Shown one piece after another: positions 45,103 to 56,853 of a stretch of DNA of 64,000 nucleotides; position 1 is the stretch's first letter, and each line of letters begins with the position of its first letter. The DNA lies in assembly GCF_905220415.1 (NCBI RefSeq), contig NC_059555.1:9416001-9480000 (forward strand), given 5' to 3'. The DNA comes from Colias croceus. Lineage: Eukaryota; Arthropoda; Insecta; Lepidoptera; Pieridae. Made by a program: the position numbers and the translations under genes. A model generated the notes under the pieces. That model saw only the letters and a program-made list of their open reading frames with translations. It searched no databases and was not told the origin of the DNA.

Positions 45103-46190
45103 ATATTGTTTTGGCCCACTCTTAAAAGTGAGTTATAATAATTTTTTACAGTAGGTATTTTATACCTTTGCTTCTCATAAAGTTATCAAAAAAGAAAGAA
45201 AGATCATTTATTTGTCTCCACAAACAATACACAACAACACACAACACAATTGGAAACAAACCAATAAAACATGTAAAGTAAAATATATCAAGAAATTAAA
45301 TGCTCGTTTTGCACAACTATAAATTCTTCACGCAAAATCCATTACCGATAAATAACTTTGTATATATTAAATAAAATATTACAAACATATCTGATGTGTT
45401 GTTTATAAACAATAAAGCATGTTTGTTTACGAAGTAACAAGAAATACTGAACATAATTATGTAAATGACGAGCAGTGTTACCATTAATTTCTGTTAGAAT
45501 TAATTCCGATTGTTTAGAAGCAAGGCTAATTGTTATTAATTGGCCTGCATCATGGACACTTTTGATGGAGTACCTCGAAACTGTGGCTCATTCTTGTACC
45601 GGGAATAGGTTTTGCGTAGTATTTCAGGTTATAAATATATGGGATTATGGAGAGAACTTTGTTTAATATATTCATGAATTGCTATCTTAGCTTGCATTTT
45701 TGTTACTAGCTGCTCGTCCAGGTTTCGCTTGCGTTGAACCGGGATAAGAAATAGCATGTGTCACTTCTGAATAGTACAGCTTTCTGTTAGTGATATTTTT
45801 CATGATCCGACGATTATCCTTTTAAAATTAGACACTTTACCTCTGTATTATATTGATATAGATTTTCGTAATAAAGATTTTTTTCTTAGGTTATACAGGT
45901 TATATTACCGATCAAAATATTATAATAATATCCACGATAAGGGCATAGAAGTAAACTTCATAATATTTAGGATATAAAATACTTTTAACAAGCCTTACTC
46001 AAAAACAACAAACATTACCTACAGAGGCTATGTGAGGTAATTTTTACTAAAATTTTGTGATAACAACCAAAATTGAAAATACGTTTAAATAAAGCGTTCA
46101 AATATTAAAAGTTATTATGGTATAAAAAAATACCTATATACCAACAAACAGGTAAACTTTTTTACCGATGTAAAATATTATGTTTCAGAC
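45103..46190. other. No gene; possible regulatory patch and element head
   Basis: Positions 45480-45550 carry several TAATT/ATTA homeodomain-type cores (TTAATTTC, GAATTAATTCC, CTAATTGTTATTAATTGG). At 45706-45830 there is the head of an interspersed element (ACTAGCTGCTCGTCCAGGTT). The 63-codon frame at 45475-45666 is not convincing as a gene. Confidence 0.35.
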
Positions 46191-46394
46191 TTACATTAGA
46201 AATGCGAAAGTTTGTGAGGATGTGTGTGTGTATGTTTGTTTACTACTGCACCGATTACAATGAAATTAAGCACACATATAGAGGGTAATTTGGATTAACA
46301 CCTAGAATAGGTTTTATCTCGGACATCCCACGGGAACGGGAACTATGCGGGTTTTTCTTTGAAAACGCGGGTGAAGCCGCGGGCGGAAAGCTAG
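46191..46394 (-). mobile_element. Short interspersed element, subtype B
   Basis: The reverse of the 16297-16503 type: CGAAAGTTTGTGAGGATGTG, GTAATTTGGATTAACACC, CCCACGGGAACGGGAACTAT, GAAGCCGCGGGCGGAAAGCT. Confidence 0.85.
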
Positions 46395-46989
46395 TTTGAG
46401 ATAAAATAGTTTTAATGGATACAAAAACATATTACATCATACTTCTTTTGTCACATTCCTTGTTTTTATTGGCATCATTGTGTAGCTTTTCATTTAAATA
46501 ATAATAGAGAATATCTTATATTTTATCTCAATGAATTCATTTTCCATAGAATAATGTACTTTGGTATTTTGTTTTTATATTAATAATATTCTTCATTGTA
46601 TTCTTAGATTGTATTGTATTTTGTGTTGTTCAAATTGTCAATATTTATTTCCTAGAGGTAGAACATAAAATGTTCTTCGGTAGTTTTCTATTGTTGATAT
46701 TTTATTTGAATATCGTTGAATTATTTAATAAGTCATGATTATAAATTCATAAAATAAAAATGCCGATCTGTTACAACTTACAAGCTTACACTTAAATTCC
46801 TTAAATAGGATGCGTATGCGTTTATTTATTCTTCAAGTTTCAAGGCCAGAATGGAATTAGATAAAATTTTACACATAAATTACATATTTTTCTACATTAT
46901 TACATACGGTGTTTTATATCATGATGACTAAATACCGAAAAAACCAGATTATATACCTAGTATGATTTTTTTACAGTATAAACCAATTT
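46395..46989. other. No gene or repeat recognised
   Basis: AT-rich sequence. Confidence 0.5.
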
Positions 46990-47265
46990 AGAATGAACAA
47001 AATCACTGACTCAGAAAATTGTGTGCGTGTACTAGTGTACACACGTAAGAAGTGAAACTTATTTATGTGTAGTGTACACATAAATAAGTTATAGTATAGT
47101 AAGTATTTCAAAAAATAATTTACTATATGCAACTTTACAGAAATACGTCGAATCACGCGTGGTAGGGATAAGAAAAAGATGGCGCGTAACGGAATAATGT
47201 CACGCGTAACGAAAAAATGTTACACTAAATTTATTTCCAGCCCCGATAAAGAAGTTTCACTTCAA
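46990..47265. repeat. GAAGTGAAACTTC-bearing repeat, inverted copy
   Basis: The same elements as 8432-8665 in reverse: GTGTACTAGTGTACACACGT, AAGAAGTGAAACTT, GAATCACGCGTGGTAGGGAT, GATGGCGCGTAACGGAATAA and GAAGTTTCACTTC near 47250. An extra internal inverted piece, CTTATTTATGTGTAGTGTAC ACATAAATAAG at about 47057-47088, is unique to this copy. Confidence 0.75.
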
Positions 47266-48214
47266 AAAGTGCGTAAGCTGAATTCACAATTTAGATTATT
47301 AGAACATAATATACGCTACACGCTACTACAAAACTACAGTAAAACAGATTTCTGGGAGTAATAACAGAATCATAATAATCAGAACGTATTCAATCCCGCA
47401 GTGAACATAACTGCATTAACTTGCGAGCTCCGATACAACTTGTAATAAATAAATTGAGTTCCCTCAAGCCTGCGATAAATTGATATAAAAATTTCATGTT
47501 GTTACCGCTAGGGTTGTGCTTTATCGATGTTTTCGATGAGAAGAGAGCCGACGTGAGTTAACTTATTATTTCAATTCAATTTCAATATGAAGGTCTGTAA
47601 TTCTTGTAATAGATAGCTTGTAGCTATAGTGCCTCTGGATCTTACAGAAAAAAAATTTTCGAAATCCATCATTGTTTCCGAGCTTATTTGGTGCGAACAG
47701 ACGAAATATTATGTTCTTGCTGTATGGGGATAGGAGTGTAAAAAATAATCCTCTTCTTAAACGGCTCGAAAATTATGTATATTTGAACACGCCATATACC
47801 TAGTTGAAATAATAAAAACTTCAGCCATATAACACACGCATACATAAATAATTTCAGATTTCAAATGCGTCGTAAATAATCTACTTCTGTGCATGATTTC
47901 ATACAATCTATTATATTGTCGAGATCGTGGTCTTCGGATGATATCACTTGTTAAATCGAACCTAATTGGTGCCAATAACACTAATATAATATTATTAGAT
48001 ACAATTATATTATAGCTTCGTATGGTTTCAAATGGTTTAATTAGCGAGGAATGGATAAAAGAGAGAGAATTAGTGTTAATATTAAATGGATTATTAATAG
48101 TAAAATAATTAATTAGCTGTGTTAATAGTGTGTGTGTAATAAAATAATATGTCGTTAACGTCGAAAGACACGATTGTCCCGAAGAATTTTAATAGTTTTT
48201 CATTCTTATTCAGA
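47266..48214. other. No gene or repeat recognised
   Basis: AT-rich sequence. Confidence 0.5.
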
Positions 48215-48735
48215 ACTAGCTTACCGCCCGCGGCTTCAAACTCAAACTCAAACATTTATTTATTCAATTAGACTTCTTCGAGAAGCACTTTTGAAACGTC
48301 AATACATATTTTTAACATTTACCACCGATTCGGAAAGCAGTATCTATGGAGAAGAATCGGCAAGAAACTCCATAGTTGCTCTTTTAAATCATTTCAGTAT
48401 TACAATTTAATTTTACAAAATATGTAAGTAACTGTACGTATATATCATAATATGCCAAAGAACTGTCCTGTGGTTTTTACGCGACAACCCTCCATGGGTT
48501 TTTATCTTCCATATATTCCTTAATGCTGTAATAGGCTCTCTGAACTAATCTACTAGCTTCGCTCGCTTTGTCTAAAACCTAATAAATTATATACTAAAAC
48601 CTTCCTCTTGAAATCTCTCTATCTAATAAAAAAACCGTTTCAAAGTCCGTTGCGTAGTTTTAAAGATTTAAGCATACAAAGGGACATAGGGACATATGGA
48701 CAGAGAAAGCGAATTTGTTTTATACTATGTAGTGA
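48215..48735 (+). mobile_element. Subtype D element interrupted by a LINE fragment
   Basis: The head ACTAGCTTACCGCCCGCGGC at 48215 stops at CTTC. The LINE fragment 48238-48549 follows, and the D body resumes with CTTCGCTCGCTTTGTCTAAA through GTTTTATACTATGTAGTGAT. Alternatively these are two independent D copies abutting the LINE. Confidence 0.65.
48238..48549 (-). mobile_element. LINE 3' fragment, copy 2
   Basis: Same 3' end as 18917-19975 (AACTC repeat, CACCGATTCGGAAAGCAGTA), extending into the last codons of the RT (GACAACCCTCCATGGGTTTT). The shared part is nearly identical to 58529-58734. Confidence 0.88.
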
Positions 48736-50088
48736 TGTATTAATTGTAACATGATGTTGTGTGAGTAAGTAAACTATAAAAGCTTTTTTTTGTTTTTTTC
48801 AACAAGTACCTAAGTTAATTAGGAATAAGTTTGAAAGACTGCGTAATTATCCTAAACACGTTTTGACATATAGACTATTATGATTACAGACAAATATTAG
48901 TCTATCGAATAATACAGTCAAGTCAGTAATTAATTCCTACAGTCGTATTTTCTCGATTTTACATTAGAAAGAAGCCAAATATATACATTAACATCAACTA
49001 TATTCAAAGTTTATCCGTTCATCAAAATTTATTCAAATTAGTACTATAATTGAGTTCTATTAGAATTATATTCTAATCTGTAATAGTTTCTATAATAAAT
49101 ACTGACAAATGTCCAAACTTAACCTCTAAATTACAATAATTTAAACTGTATAAATTGATGTAACAAGTTTATAATTTCATGAAACAAGCCGAAGCAAACT
49201 CAACTAGAACACTTGAAGCTACAAAGTATCTCATCAAGAATTCTATTTACCTTTCTTTGCCGAGATCCAATTCTGAGTTATGGTTCCCTCGGATGTTAAT
49301 GTAAATTCAAGTACAACCATGAATATTTTAAAATTTAATTTGAACAACGGTTGTGATGAAAATAATGGGACTATAGAAATAGATGACGCCTAATATATGA
49401 CGATGGTTTTTAAAACTATTCATTCTATATAGAGCCTGTCATTCATATATTTTTGATAAATTGTAGTCCACGGATAAATTAAATATGAAGACATGTGCAT
49501 GGTTTCTGGAAGATTAACTTATGAAAGTTATTACTAAGATAATCAATGAATGAAACGGCTTATACCTTCTACTTAGAAGAGGAAAAATAAGGACCGTAAA
49601 TAATATATAGAGAATTTGATGAAATCGAATAATATTAAAACTTTTTTAATTGCACTAAAAAGCTAGGTAATAAATTTATAAAATTCTTGCGCCAATATAC
49701 AGCTTTATAAGCTCTATTTCCTTTTTCTATTAAACCCGGATCAACCCGGACATATCCGGGATGAATTCCTACATTAAAAATTTTTTTATTAAAATTCTCA
49801 ATGAACTTTTACAGTCATAAAAGAATTACACAAGCGGTAGAGCAATATATTTACATTTTACATGCACTCGGGCTTTAATAATGGCGTCTATTGTTCTATA
49901 TACAAGTACTTTCTGCCTTTCAACTGCGTTTATTTATCGTTTTAAAAGCTTTGCACTTTAAGATAAAGAGTAGTATTACGCTTTAGATGTAATTTATTTA
50001 TTAGCCCTAAGTTTTGGTTGATGTACGTTTCATGTAGGTATTTTTTTTAATATCAGCAGTGGTTTTCCGTCAAGAAATACTACTTAAA
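48736..50088. other. No gene or repeat recognised
   Basis: AT-rich sequence. A small CCGGAT cluster (CCCGGATCAACCCGGACATA) lies near 49735. Confidence 0.5.
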
Positions 50089-50332
50089 TTCAAACTCAAA
50101 CATTTATTTATTCAATTAGACTTCTTCTAGAAGCACTTTTGAATCGTCATTACATATTTTTAACATTTACCACCGATTCGGAAAGCAGTATCTATGGAGA
50201 AGAACCGGCAAGTAACTTCATAGTGGCTCTTTTAAAATCATGTCAATATACAATTTAATTTTTACATTATATGTAACTTACATCTATTACTACATAATAT
50301 AATATCATAATATGCCAAAGAACTGTCCTGTG
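50089..50332 (-). mobile_element. LINE 3' fragment, copy 3
   Basis: CAAACTCAAACATTTATTTA, CACCGATTCGGAAAGCAGTA and AATATGCCAAAGAACTGTCC. It ends in the 3' UTR. Confidence 0.88.
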
Positions 50333-51033
50333 AACCTTCACAGCTATACTATACCTACAACTTTTCTAATCTATAAGATTCATATATTAATTACATCCAT
50401 CAATTCTCTCTTTACGAGTCAGTCTTTAACGATATGCAAACTACCTAAGAACTAGGCCCTTTGTGACTTCTAAAGACTTTTTAAAAGTTTCCACTATTCA
50501 GGATGGCGTTAAGAGGCCTATATCACTTTGTAGTTACTGTTGGTAAACATGAGAACAATAAATATATGTGCACTATAAAAGCATTTATTCCAAAACACGA
50601 TCTATTCCAAAAACAGAAACAATCCGTTGTATTTCTGGACAATAAATCCACGGATCCAATTCCAGTGTAAACCATTTGTAAGACTAATCGTTTCCCCTGG
50701 CTTCTCGTGTTGTTAATTATAGCGCTGTGTTATATCTGTCCACAAATATTTGTATCGACGTCGGGTAAAATGTGAACCAAACCTGAAAATGCGAATCTAT
50801 GTAACAGTAATTAATATTCATGAATATGTTTTAGTAGCTCTTGATTAGCTTTACTAAAATAAATTTTTCTGTTGCTCCTGTTTTTAGTTTATCCCATTGA
50901 CCACCGAGCGCCCCGATCGGGGCACGACAACAATAGATTTCTATTGTGTCTGAGATTCTAGGGATTGATGGATTAAAATTATTATTATACGCGAAAGTTT
51001 CTGAGTATTGATAGATTTTATGAGAAATGTATT
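50333..51033. other. No gene; CCGATCGG repeat copy 2 inside
   Basis: Positions 50892-50985 match the repeat at 15561-15660 (GAGCGCCCCGATCGGGGCAC, CAATAGATTTCTATTGTGTC). Positions 50640-50770 are GC-richer and not repetitive here. Confidence 0.45.
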
Positions 51034-51235
51034 ATCTATACTAATATTATAAAGCTGAAGAGTTTGTTTGTTTGTTTGTTTGAACGCGCTAATCTCGGGA
51101 ACTACTGGTCCGATTTGAAAAATTCTTTCGCTGTTATATAGCCCATTTATCGAGAAAGGGTTATAGGCTATGTGTCATCACGCTACGACCAACAGGGATG
51201 GAGCCACGGGGGTGAAACCGCGTGGAGCAGCTAGT
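51034..51235 (-). mobile_element. Short interspersed element, subtype C (inverted pair, left)
   Basis: ACTAATATTATAAAGCTGAA, a GTTT repeat, GAACGCGCTAATCTCGGGAA, then CCGCGTGGAGCAGCTAGT. Only 15 bp separate it from the next copy in the opposite orientation. Confidence 0.88.
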
Positions 51236-51250
51236 CAGTAATATTTAGGA

Positions 51251-51448
51251 CAAGCTGCGCCCCGCGGCTTTCCTCGCTTGGCTCCGCTCCTGTGTGTCTT
51301 AGCGTGATGATATATAGCTTATAGCCTTCCTCGATGAATGGGCTATCTTACACCGAAATATTTTTTGAAATCGGACAGTAGTTCCTGAGTTTAGCGCGTT
51401 CAAACAAACAAACAAACTCTTAAGCTTTAAACAATATTAGTATATAGA
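51251..51448 (+). mobile_element. Short interspersed element, subtype C (inverted pair, right)
   Basis: CAAGCTGCGCCCCGCGGCTT, CTTAGCGTGATGATATATAG, GAGTTTAGCGCGTTCAAACA, AATATTAGTATATAGAT. Head-to-head with 51034-51235. Confidence 0.88.
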
Positions 51449-52153
51449 TGATACAAAAGCTATTTATACAAAAATACACACGGAGAAATATCGTTTAATA
51501 TATCTATTATTGAATGATAACCACTACAATATTAGGTTAACTACAGAATCATTCGAACGTAATCACGTAAATACACAATAATTCCACACTTGGATGGATC
51601 TACAAATAAACAAACATACATACGTAGGCATATAAACACTCTCAAACTATCTACTCTAATTTAATTTAACCTCTTGTGTCAAGTCTATACATAGCAAAAT
51701 GTGTTGGTAAGCGCATAACTCGAGAACGGCTGAACCGATTTCGTTATTTTTTTTAATATTCCTTAAAATATGAGGATAGTTCTTATGGAGAGAAAACGTA
51801 AAAATGTACCATGAGTAGTAGCTAGTATAAAATAAAACAATGACGTATGAACTTCGCAACCTTAGATTACAAAATAAAGTACAGATGGAGCATGACAACC
51901 GCCCGTCGCCCTTGTCAAAGAAAATACGAAATCAAAAACAAATACGTCGCTGCACCAGTGCTATAACGCATATAGTGTCATGCAATACGTCAAAAAGGGT
52001 TTGCAATTTTAGTAAAAAAATGCCGTCTTGTGATAATAAAACGCTGTAAAATTTGTTCCCGAAAACAAAAAAAAAAGATAAAACATCGTTTCACAGGTTT
52101 TCTGTAGATTATTTGGCTGATTTATTTCTTTAATACGAATAATAATTTTACAG
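51449..52153. other. No gene; one arm of a short inverted repeat
   Basis: At 51843-51905 GAACTTCGCAACCTTAGATT ACAAAATAAAGTACAGATGG is the inverted partner of 52978-53035. Otherwise unrecognised AT-rich sequence. Confidence 0.45.
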
Positions 52154-52328
52154 ATATGAAGGAATACAAAACTTCAACGTATGTTGCCAGTATTTTGAAA
52201 ATGAATTTGCCATTTTTATTGGTAAAACGGTAAAATGGTTAAAAGATCTTCAGGGTAATGCTGTTGGAGTTTTCGATCGTGAATGTGATTATTTGTATAG
52301 TGCACTAAAGGTTCATGATACTTATTAG
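52154..52328 (+). CDS. Candidate terminal exon, unknown gene
   Basis: After an acceptor-like TAATTTTACAG, one leading base is followed by 57 sense codons and a TAG at 52326. The translation (starting YEGIQNFNVCCQYFENEF, later VKWLKDLQGNAVGVFDRE) has balanced amino-acid composition unlike the surrounding AT-rich noise, and the frame is closed by a stop just upstream of the acceptor. The first-base phase matches the two-base overhang of the exon at 8138-8196. I do not recognise the protein family. It may be a real last exon, an exon of a different gene, or an old pseudogene fragment. Confidence 0.35.
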
Positions 52329-53408
52329 ATTATTTTAATAAGCATAATACATTATTTTGTTACTTTTATAAAGCTTAAAAACGTCATATTATAGTCATTT
52401 TCGCTAGCGATTTAATTTATGTAAACTCCATGATGGATATGATGAAAATAAAATGTCCCGTATTCTCGACTAAAAACTACCGCTATCCGTATTCATATAT
52501 TATGAAAAATAAAAAATAATATAATTATTATAGTTAATATTGAAACTTTTTTTATGTAATTTATTTAATAAAAAATTGAATACAATTTTTTGTCCATATA
52601 TAACTTTAGTAGGCTTTAGTACTTTATGTAATAAAAGAATTTAAATAAAAATTAAAACTTGACTTCTCATTTATGTATATAGCCTACGTCACTACCGCCA
52701 CTAACATAATAATTCAGATCATTGCAATGAAACCTCACAACTCAAAATCGGTCCAACGGTTTATACTGCAGGGCGTGTCAAAGAAATATTATACATACAT
52801 ACATACATAAACTCGAAAAACATAACCCTCTTTTTTCCGTAGTCGGGGAAAAATTTGGGAAATTTTTCAATATCTGGCAACATTACACGCACACAGAAGC
52901 ACCGTGTACGTACAGTGCAGCGGCGAAATGACAGCACACATAGCTTTATTGAAAATGACGATAATTTTTTCGGTTTAGTTCGGCAACGCTCCATCTGTCT
53001 TTTATTTTGTAATCTAAGTTCGCAACTATTTAATTTATTTAAAAACAAACATTATGTTTATAATGAAACATCAAATGAATAACATTGCGATAAGCTGTGT
53101 TTTGTAAACACTTGCTTAAGATCTTAATTACTTCAAGTGAACTTGAGTCACCTTGCGAGATAATCGTAACAATACGCTACTTTACTTAGATATATCAAGT
53201 TATTTGCTTAAACTTTACAGTGTTGCGTGTAATTTATATACAGAGTTAGATAAATATTTTGCATGTTATATTTAGATGAGTAATCTCTTTTATAACTTCT
53301 TAAGCTATTTTTTATTTCTACAAGCATAAAGAAAAATGAAATTAAATATTACTTCGGTATTCAAGATTGAATCTTACTTACCTATTAAGTTAGGCATATT
53401 TATACAAA
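52329..53408. other. No gene; other arm of a short inverted repeat
   Basis: AATAAAATG near 52446 could serve as a polyadenylation signal for the exon above. At 52978-53035 the sequence complementary to 51843-51905 is found (GCTCCATCTGTCTTTTATTT). The 95-codon antisense frame 52761-53048 overlaps this repeat. Confidence 0.4.
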
Positions 53409-53608
53409 ACTAGCTGTTCCCCGCGGTTCCGCCCGCAATGCTCCACTTCTGTTGGTCTTAGCGTGATGATAATTATATAGTCTATAAGCCTTCCTCGATA
53501 AATGGGATCTCTAACACCGAAATAACTTTTCAAATCGGACTAGTAGTTCACGAGATTAGCGCGTTTAAACAAACAAACTCTTCTGCTTTATAATATTAAG
53601 TATAGATA
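53409..53608 (+). mobile_element. Short interspersed element, subtype C
   Basis: Complete: ACTAGCTGTTCCCCGCGGTT to CTTCTGCTTTATAATATTAA GTATAGAT. Confidence 0.88.
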
Positions 53609-54876
53609 TATCATATTTTTAAGAGGCATAAAATAACATGATATCCATATTTTTATGTTTATTGAGTACATATTATCATAGTGAGAATAAAAAGGCAGTA
53701 AAAGAAACATAAAATGCGTTGATAATATTGTTATAGTGTCACAGCATCATACAATAAAGTGCTGGTAGAGAATTGCCATAAAACTTTGTGATACAACCCT
53801 GATAGCTTTTGTTACTATATTATGTTGACCCTAGTTGCTCTTAATGTGATTATGTTTGAGTGTTGTTAATGCCCCATACCCCATTGAAGACACTACACTT
53901 AACTCACACAAACTCAAAACTTTTTTCTTCGTGTACAATTTCACATATTAACGCTTATAAAGTCTCTATATAAAGTCTCTCTAATCTACCGACTGTCGTT
54001 CTTATACTATTCACATGAATATCCTGATATTAAGTTATTTTTTTTAATTCAAACAAACATATTAGTACCGAATTCACTTACTAATTATAATAATTATTTA
54101 TTGCTGCCTATCTAATATCTATACTTATAATGTCTTTCCACATAACTTATACATACCATTAATTTTCATATTTTTGGCACCCAAATTGTAACCTCAACCA
54201 TTTTTACTCTTCCCTTTCACCAAAAAATGATTCATTTATACTCAAGCTAATTTTCATAACATTGCATGTAGAGTTATTGTTACGATGTGACAGTGTTGAG
54301 AATTAAACTGCTGTGTGGAAAATAGGTCACCTGAGAGCTGACAGGGATGTTTTGTACCATTTTGTTAAATGCTAAGGTTACATGGAGACGAAGCGGAAAC
54401 ATATCTATATGACTATTTTAATAAATTGACTTGTGATTTTGTATGGGTAAGCTTTGAATCTTTCTGTGAATACTTACCTACGTAATAATCATATTTAATA
54501 ACTATGAAAACATTTATTGAACATTAAAAAACACTCAGATAAAATAAAACAAACATATAAGTATATTTATGAGTTCTTTTTTACGATTTAACTATACTAA
54601 TTATTTACCACAATGATAAAAATTATTTAAGCGTAACTACTACTTTGCCAAATAAAAAAATTATCCCGGCTTTACCTAAAGCAAAAAATACAAAATGTAA
54701 TAATATATTTAATAGTTTTATAAATGTCACCAAATTCAGCCCAACGAAAATAAACAACACTTAAAGAAAAACATATTTATTTCAAGCAAATATTGAAGGT
54801 AGAGCAACCTGGATAAATTCACATGAAACCAACGTTTTGATATCAAAATTAAATAATACCTAGAAATAGTAGGCAT
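53609..54876. other. No gene or repeat recognised
   Basis: AT-rich sequence. Confidence 0.5.
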
Positions 54877-55139
54877 TAAGGACGTATTTACAAATTGACG
54901 CGCATCAATTTTAGGTATTGAGTCTTACTACTACACGTGCACGGCTCACACACACATCGAAATGCGCGAAGCGGCGAAATTATGAGTAAACTGACACGAC
55001 TTGATAATTGAGCTTATTTTTATTGCTATGTTTTTTTTAACTTTACTTTGATTTGTAAAGTTTGTAACGTTGAATGGTCACAAAAGTAGATACCATTTAT
55101 CTAATTTCATTGGACAGTGATTGTTTGGTAAACAAGTAC

Positions 55140-55222
55140 TTGCCGAAGTGTACTTCGAAGACTGGTACTGGAACTCATAGACGAGTGGAGCTAGGTGTGC
55201 CGAGTTTGGGCTCGTTTTGTTA
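55140..55222. repeat. Inverted flank of the palindrome, left
   Basis: GTGTACTTCGAAGACTGGTA, GACGAGTGGAGCTAGGTGTG and CCGAGTTTGGGCTCGTTTTG. Its inverted counterpart occurs twice on the right, at about 58840-58905 and 58955-59035; it is closest to the second. Confidence 0.85.
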
Positions 55223-55289
55223 AAAAAATTATACTGCGTCCGTATAACAGGTATACCTGTTATCTATGGACGCAGTATAATTTTTTTTT
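55222..55289. repeat. Near-perfect hairpin at the array border
   Basis: AAAAAAATTATACTGCGTCC, TATAACAGGTATACCTGTTA and GGACGCAGTATAATTTTTTT. The stem is about 28 bp with a 2-3 base mismatch region. It marks the junction between flank and satellite. Confidence 0.9.
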
Positions 55290-56853
55290 AATTGTACCGA
55301 TTTCGTACAAAATCGATATCTCAGGATCCTTAGGATCACAAAACAGGAAACTGTTACCAAAATTTAAAAAAGTCAACGCCATTTTGATTTTTTTTGTTAT
55401 TGTACCGATTTCGTTCCAAATCGATATCTGAGGATCTCTAGGATCGCAAAACAGGAAACTGTTACAAAAATTTGAAAAAGTCAACGCCATTTTGAAATTT
55501 TCTGTTATTGTACCGATTTCGTTCAAAATCGATATCTGAGGCTCCCTGGGATCGCAAAACAGGAAACTGGTACCAAAATTTTAAAAAGTCAGCGCCATTT
55601 TGAAATTCTTTGTTATTGTACCGATTTCGTTCAAAATCGATATCTGAAGATCCTTAGGATCACAAAACAGGAAACTGTTACCAAAATTGAAAAAAAGTCA
55701 ACGCCATTTTGAAATTTTCTGTTATTGTACCGATTTCGTTCAAAATCGATATCTGAGGCTCCCTGGGATCGCAAAACAGGAAACTGTTACAAAAATTTGA
55801 AAAAGTCAACGCCATTTTGAAATTTTCTGTTATTGTACCGATTTCGTTCAAAATCGATATCTGAGGCTCCCTGGGATCGCAAAACAGGAAACTGGTACCA
55901 AAATTTTAAAAAGTCAGCGCCATTTTGAAATTCTTTGTTATTGTACCGATTTCGTTCAAAATCGATATCTGAGGATCCTTAGGATCACAAAACAGGAAAC
56001 TGTTACCAAAATTGAAAAAAAGTCAACGCCATTTTGAAATTTTCTGTTATTGTACCGATTTCGTTCAAAATCGATATCTGAGGGTCCCTGGGATCGCAAA
56101 ACAGGAAACTGGTACCAAAATTTTAAAAAGTCAGCGCCATTTTGAAATTCTTTGTTATTGTACCGATTTCGTTCAAAATCGATATCTGAGGATCCTTAGG
56201 ATCACAAAACAGGAAACTGTTACCTAAATTGAAAAAAAGACAACGTCATTTTGAAATTTTCTGTTATTGTACCGATTTCGTTCAAAATCGATATCTGAGG
56301 CTCCCTGGGATCGCAAAACAGGAAACTGGTACCAAAATTTTAAAAATTCAGCGCCATTTTGAAATTCTTTGTTATTGTACCGATTTCGTTCAAAATCGAT
56401 ATCTGAGGATCCTTAGGATCACAAAACAGGAAACTGTTACCTAAATTGAAAAAAAGACAACGTCATTTTGAAATTTTCTGTTATTGTACCGATTTCGTTC
56501 AAAATCGATATCTGAGGCTCCCTGGGATCGCAAAACAGGAAACTGGTACCAAAATTTTAAAAATTCAGCGCCATTTTGAAATTCTTTGTTATTGTACCGA
56601 TTTCGTTCAAAATCGATATCTGAGGATCCTTAGGATCACAAAACAGGAAACTGTTACCTAAATTGAAAAAAAGACAACGTCATTTTGAAATTTTCTGTTA
56701 TTGTACCGATTTCGTTCAAAATCGATATCTGAGACTCCCTGGGATCACAAAACAGGAAAATGGTACCGAAATTTAAAAAATTCGGCGCCATTTTGAAATT
56801 CTTTGTTAATTGACAGATTTCGTTCAAAATCGATACCTGAGGATCCTTAGGAT
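55288..56853 (+). repeat. 108/109-bp satellite array, forward arm
   Basis: About 14-15 monomers. Each has GTACCGATTTCGTTCAAAAT CGATATCTGAGG, a GATCCTTAGGATC (type a) or CTCCCTGGGATCGC (type b) variant, AAAACAGGAAACTG, and GCCATTTTGAAATT. In the homogeneous part (56012-56661) a and b monomers alternate, giving a 217-bp higher-order unit. Each monomer contains two dyads: CGATTT/AAATCG and GATCCTTAGGATC. Open frames of 71 codons repeat with the unit and are artefacts. Confidence 0.95.

Noticed and set aside
52761..53048. 95-codon antisense frame
   Set aside because: Overlaps a repeat word shared in inverted orientation with 51843-51905; no recognised domain.
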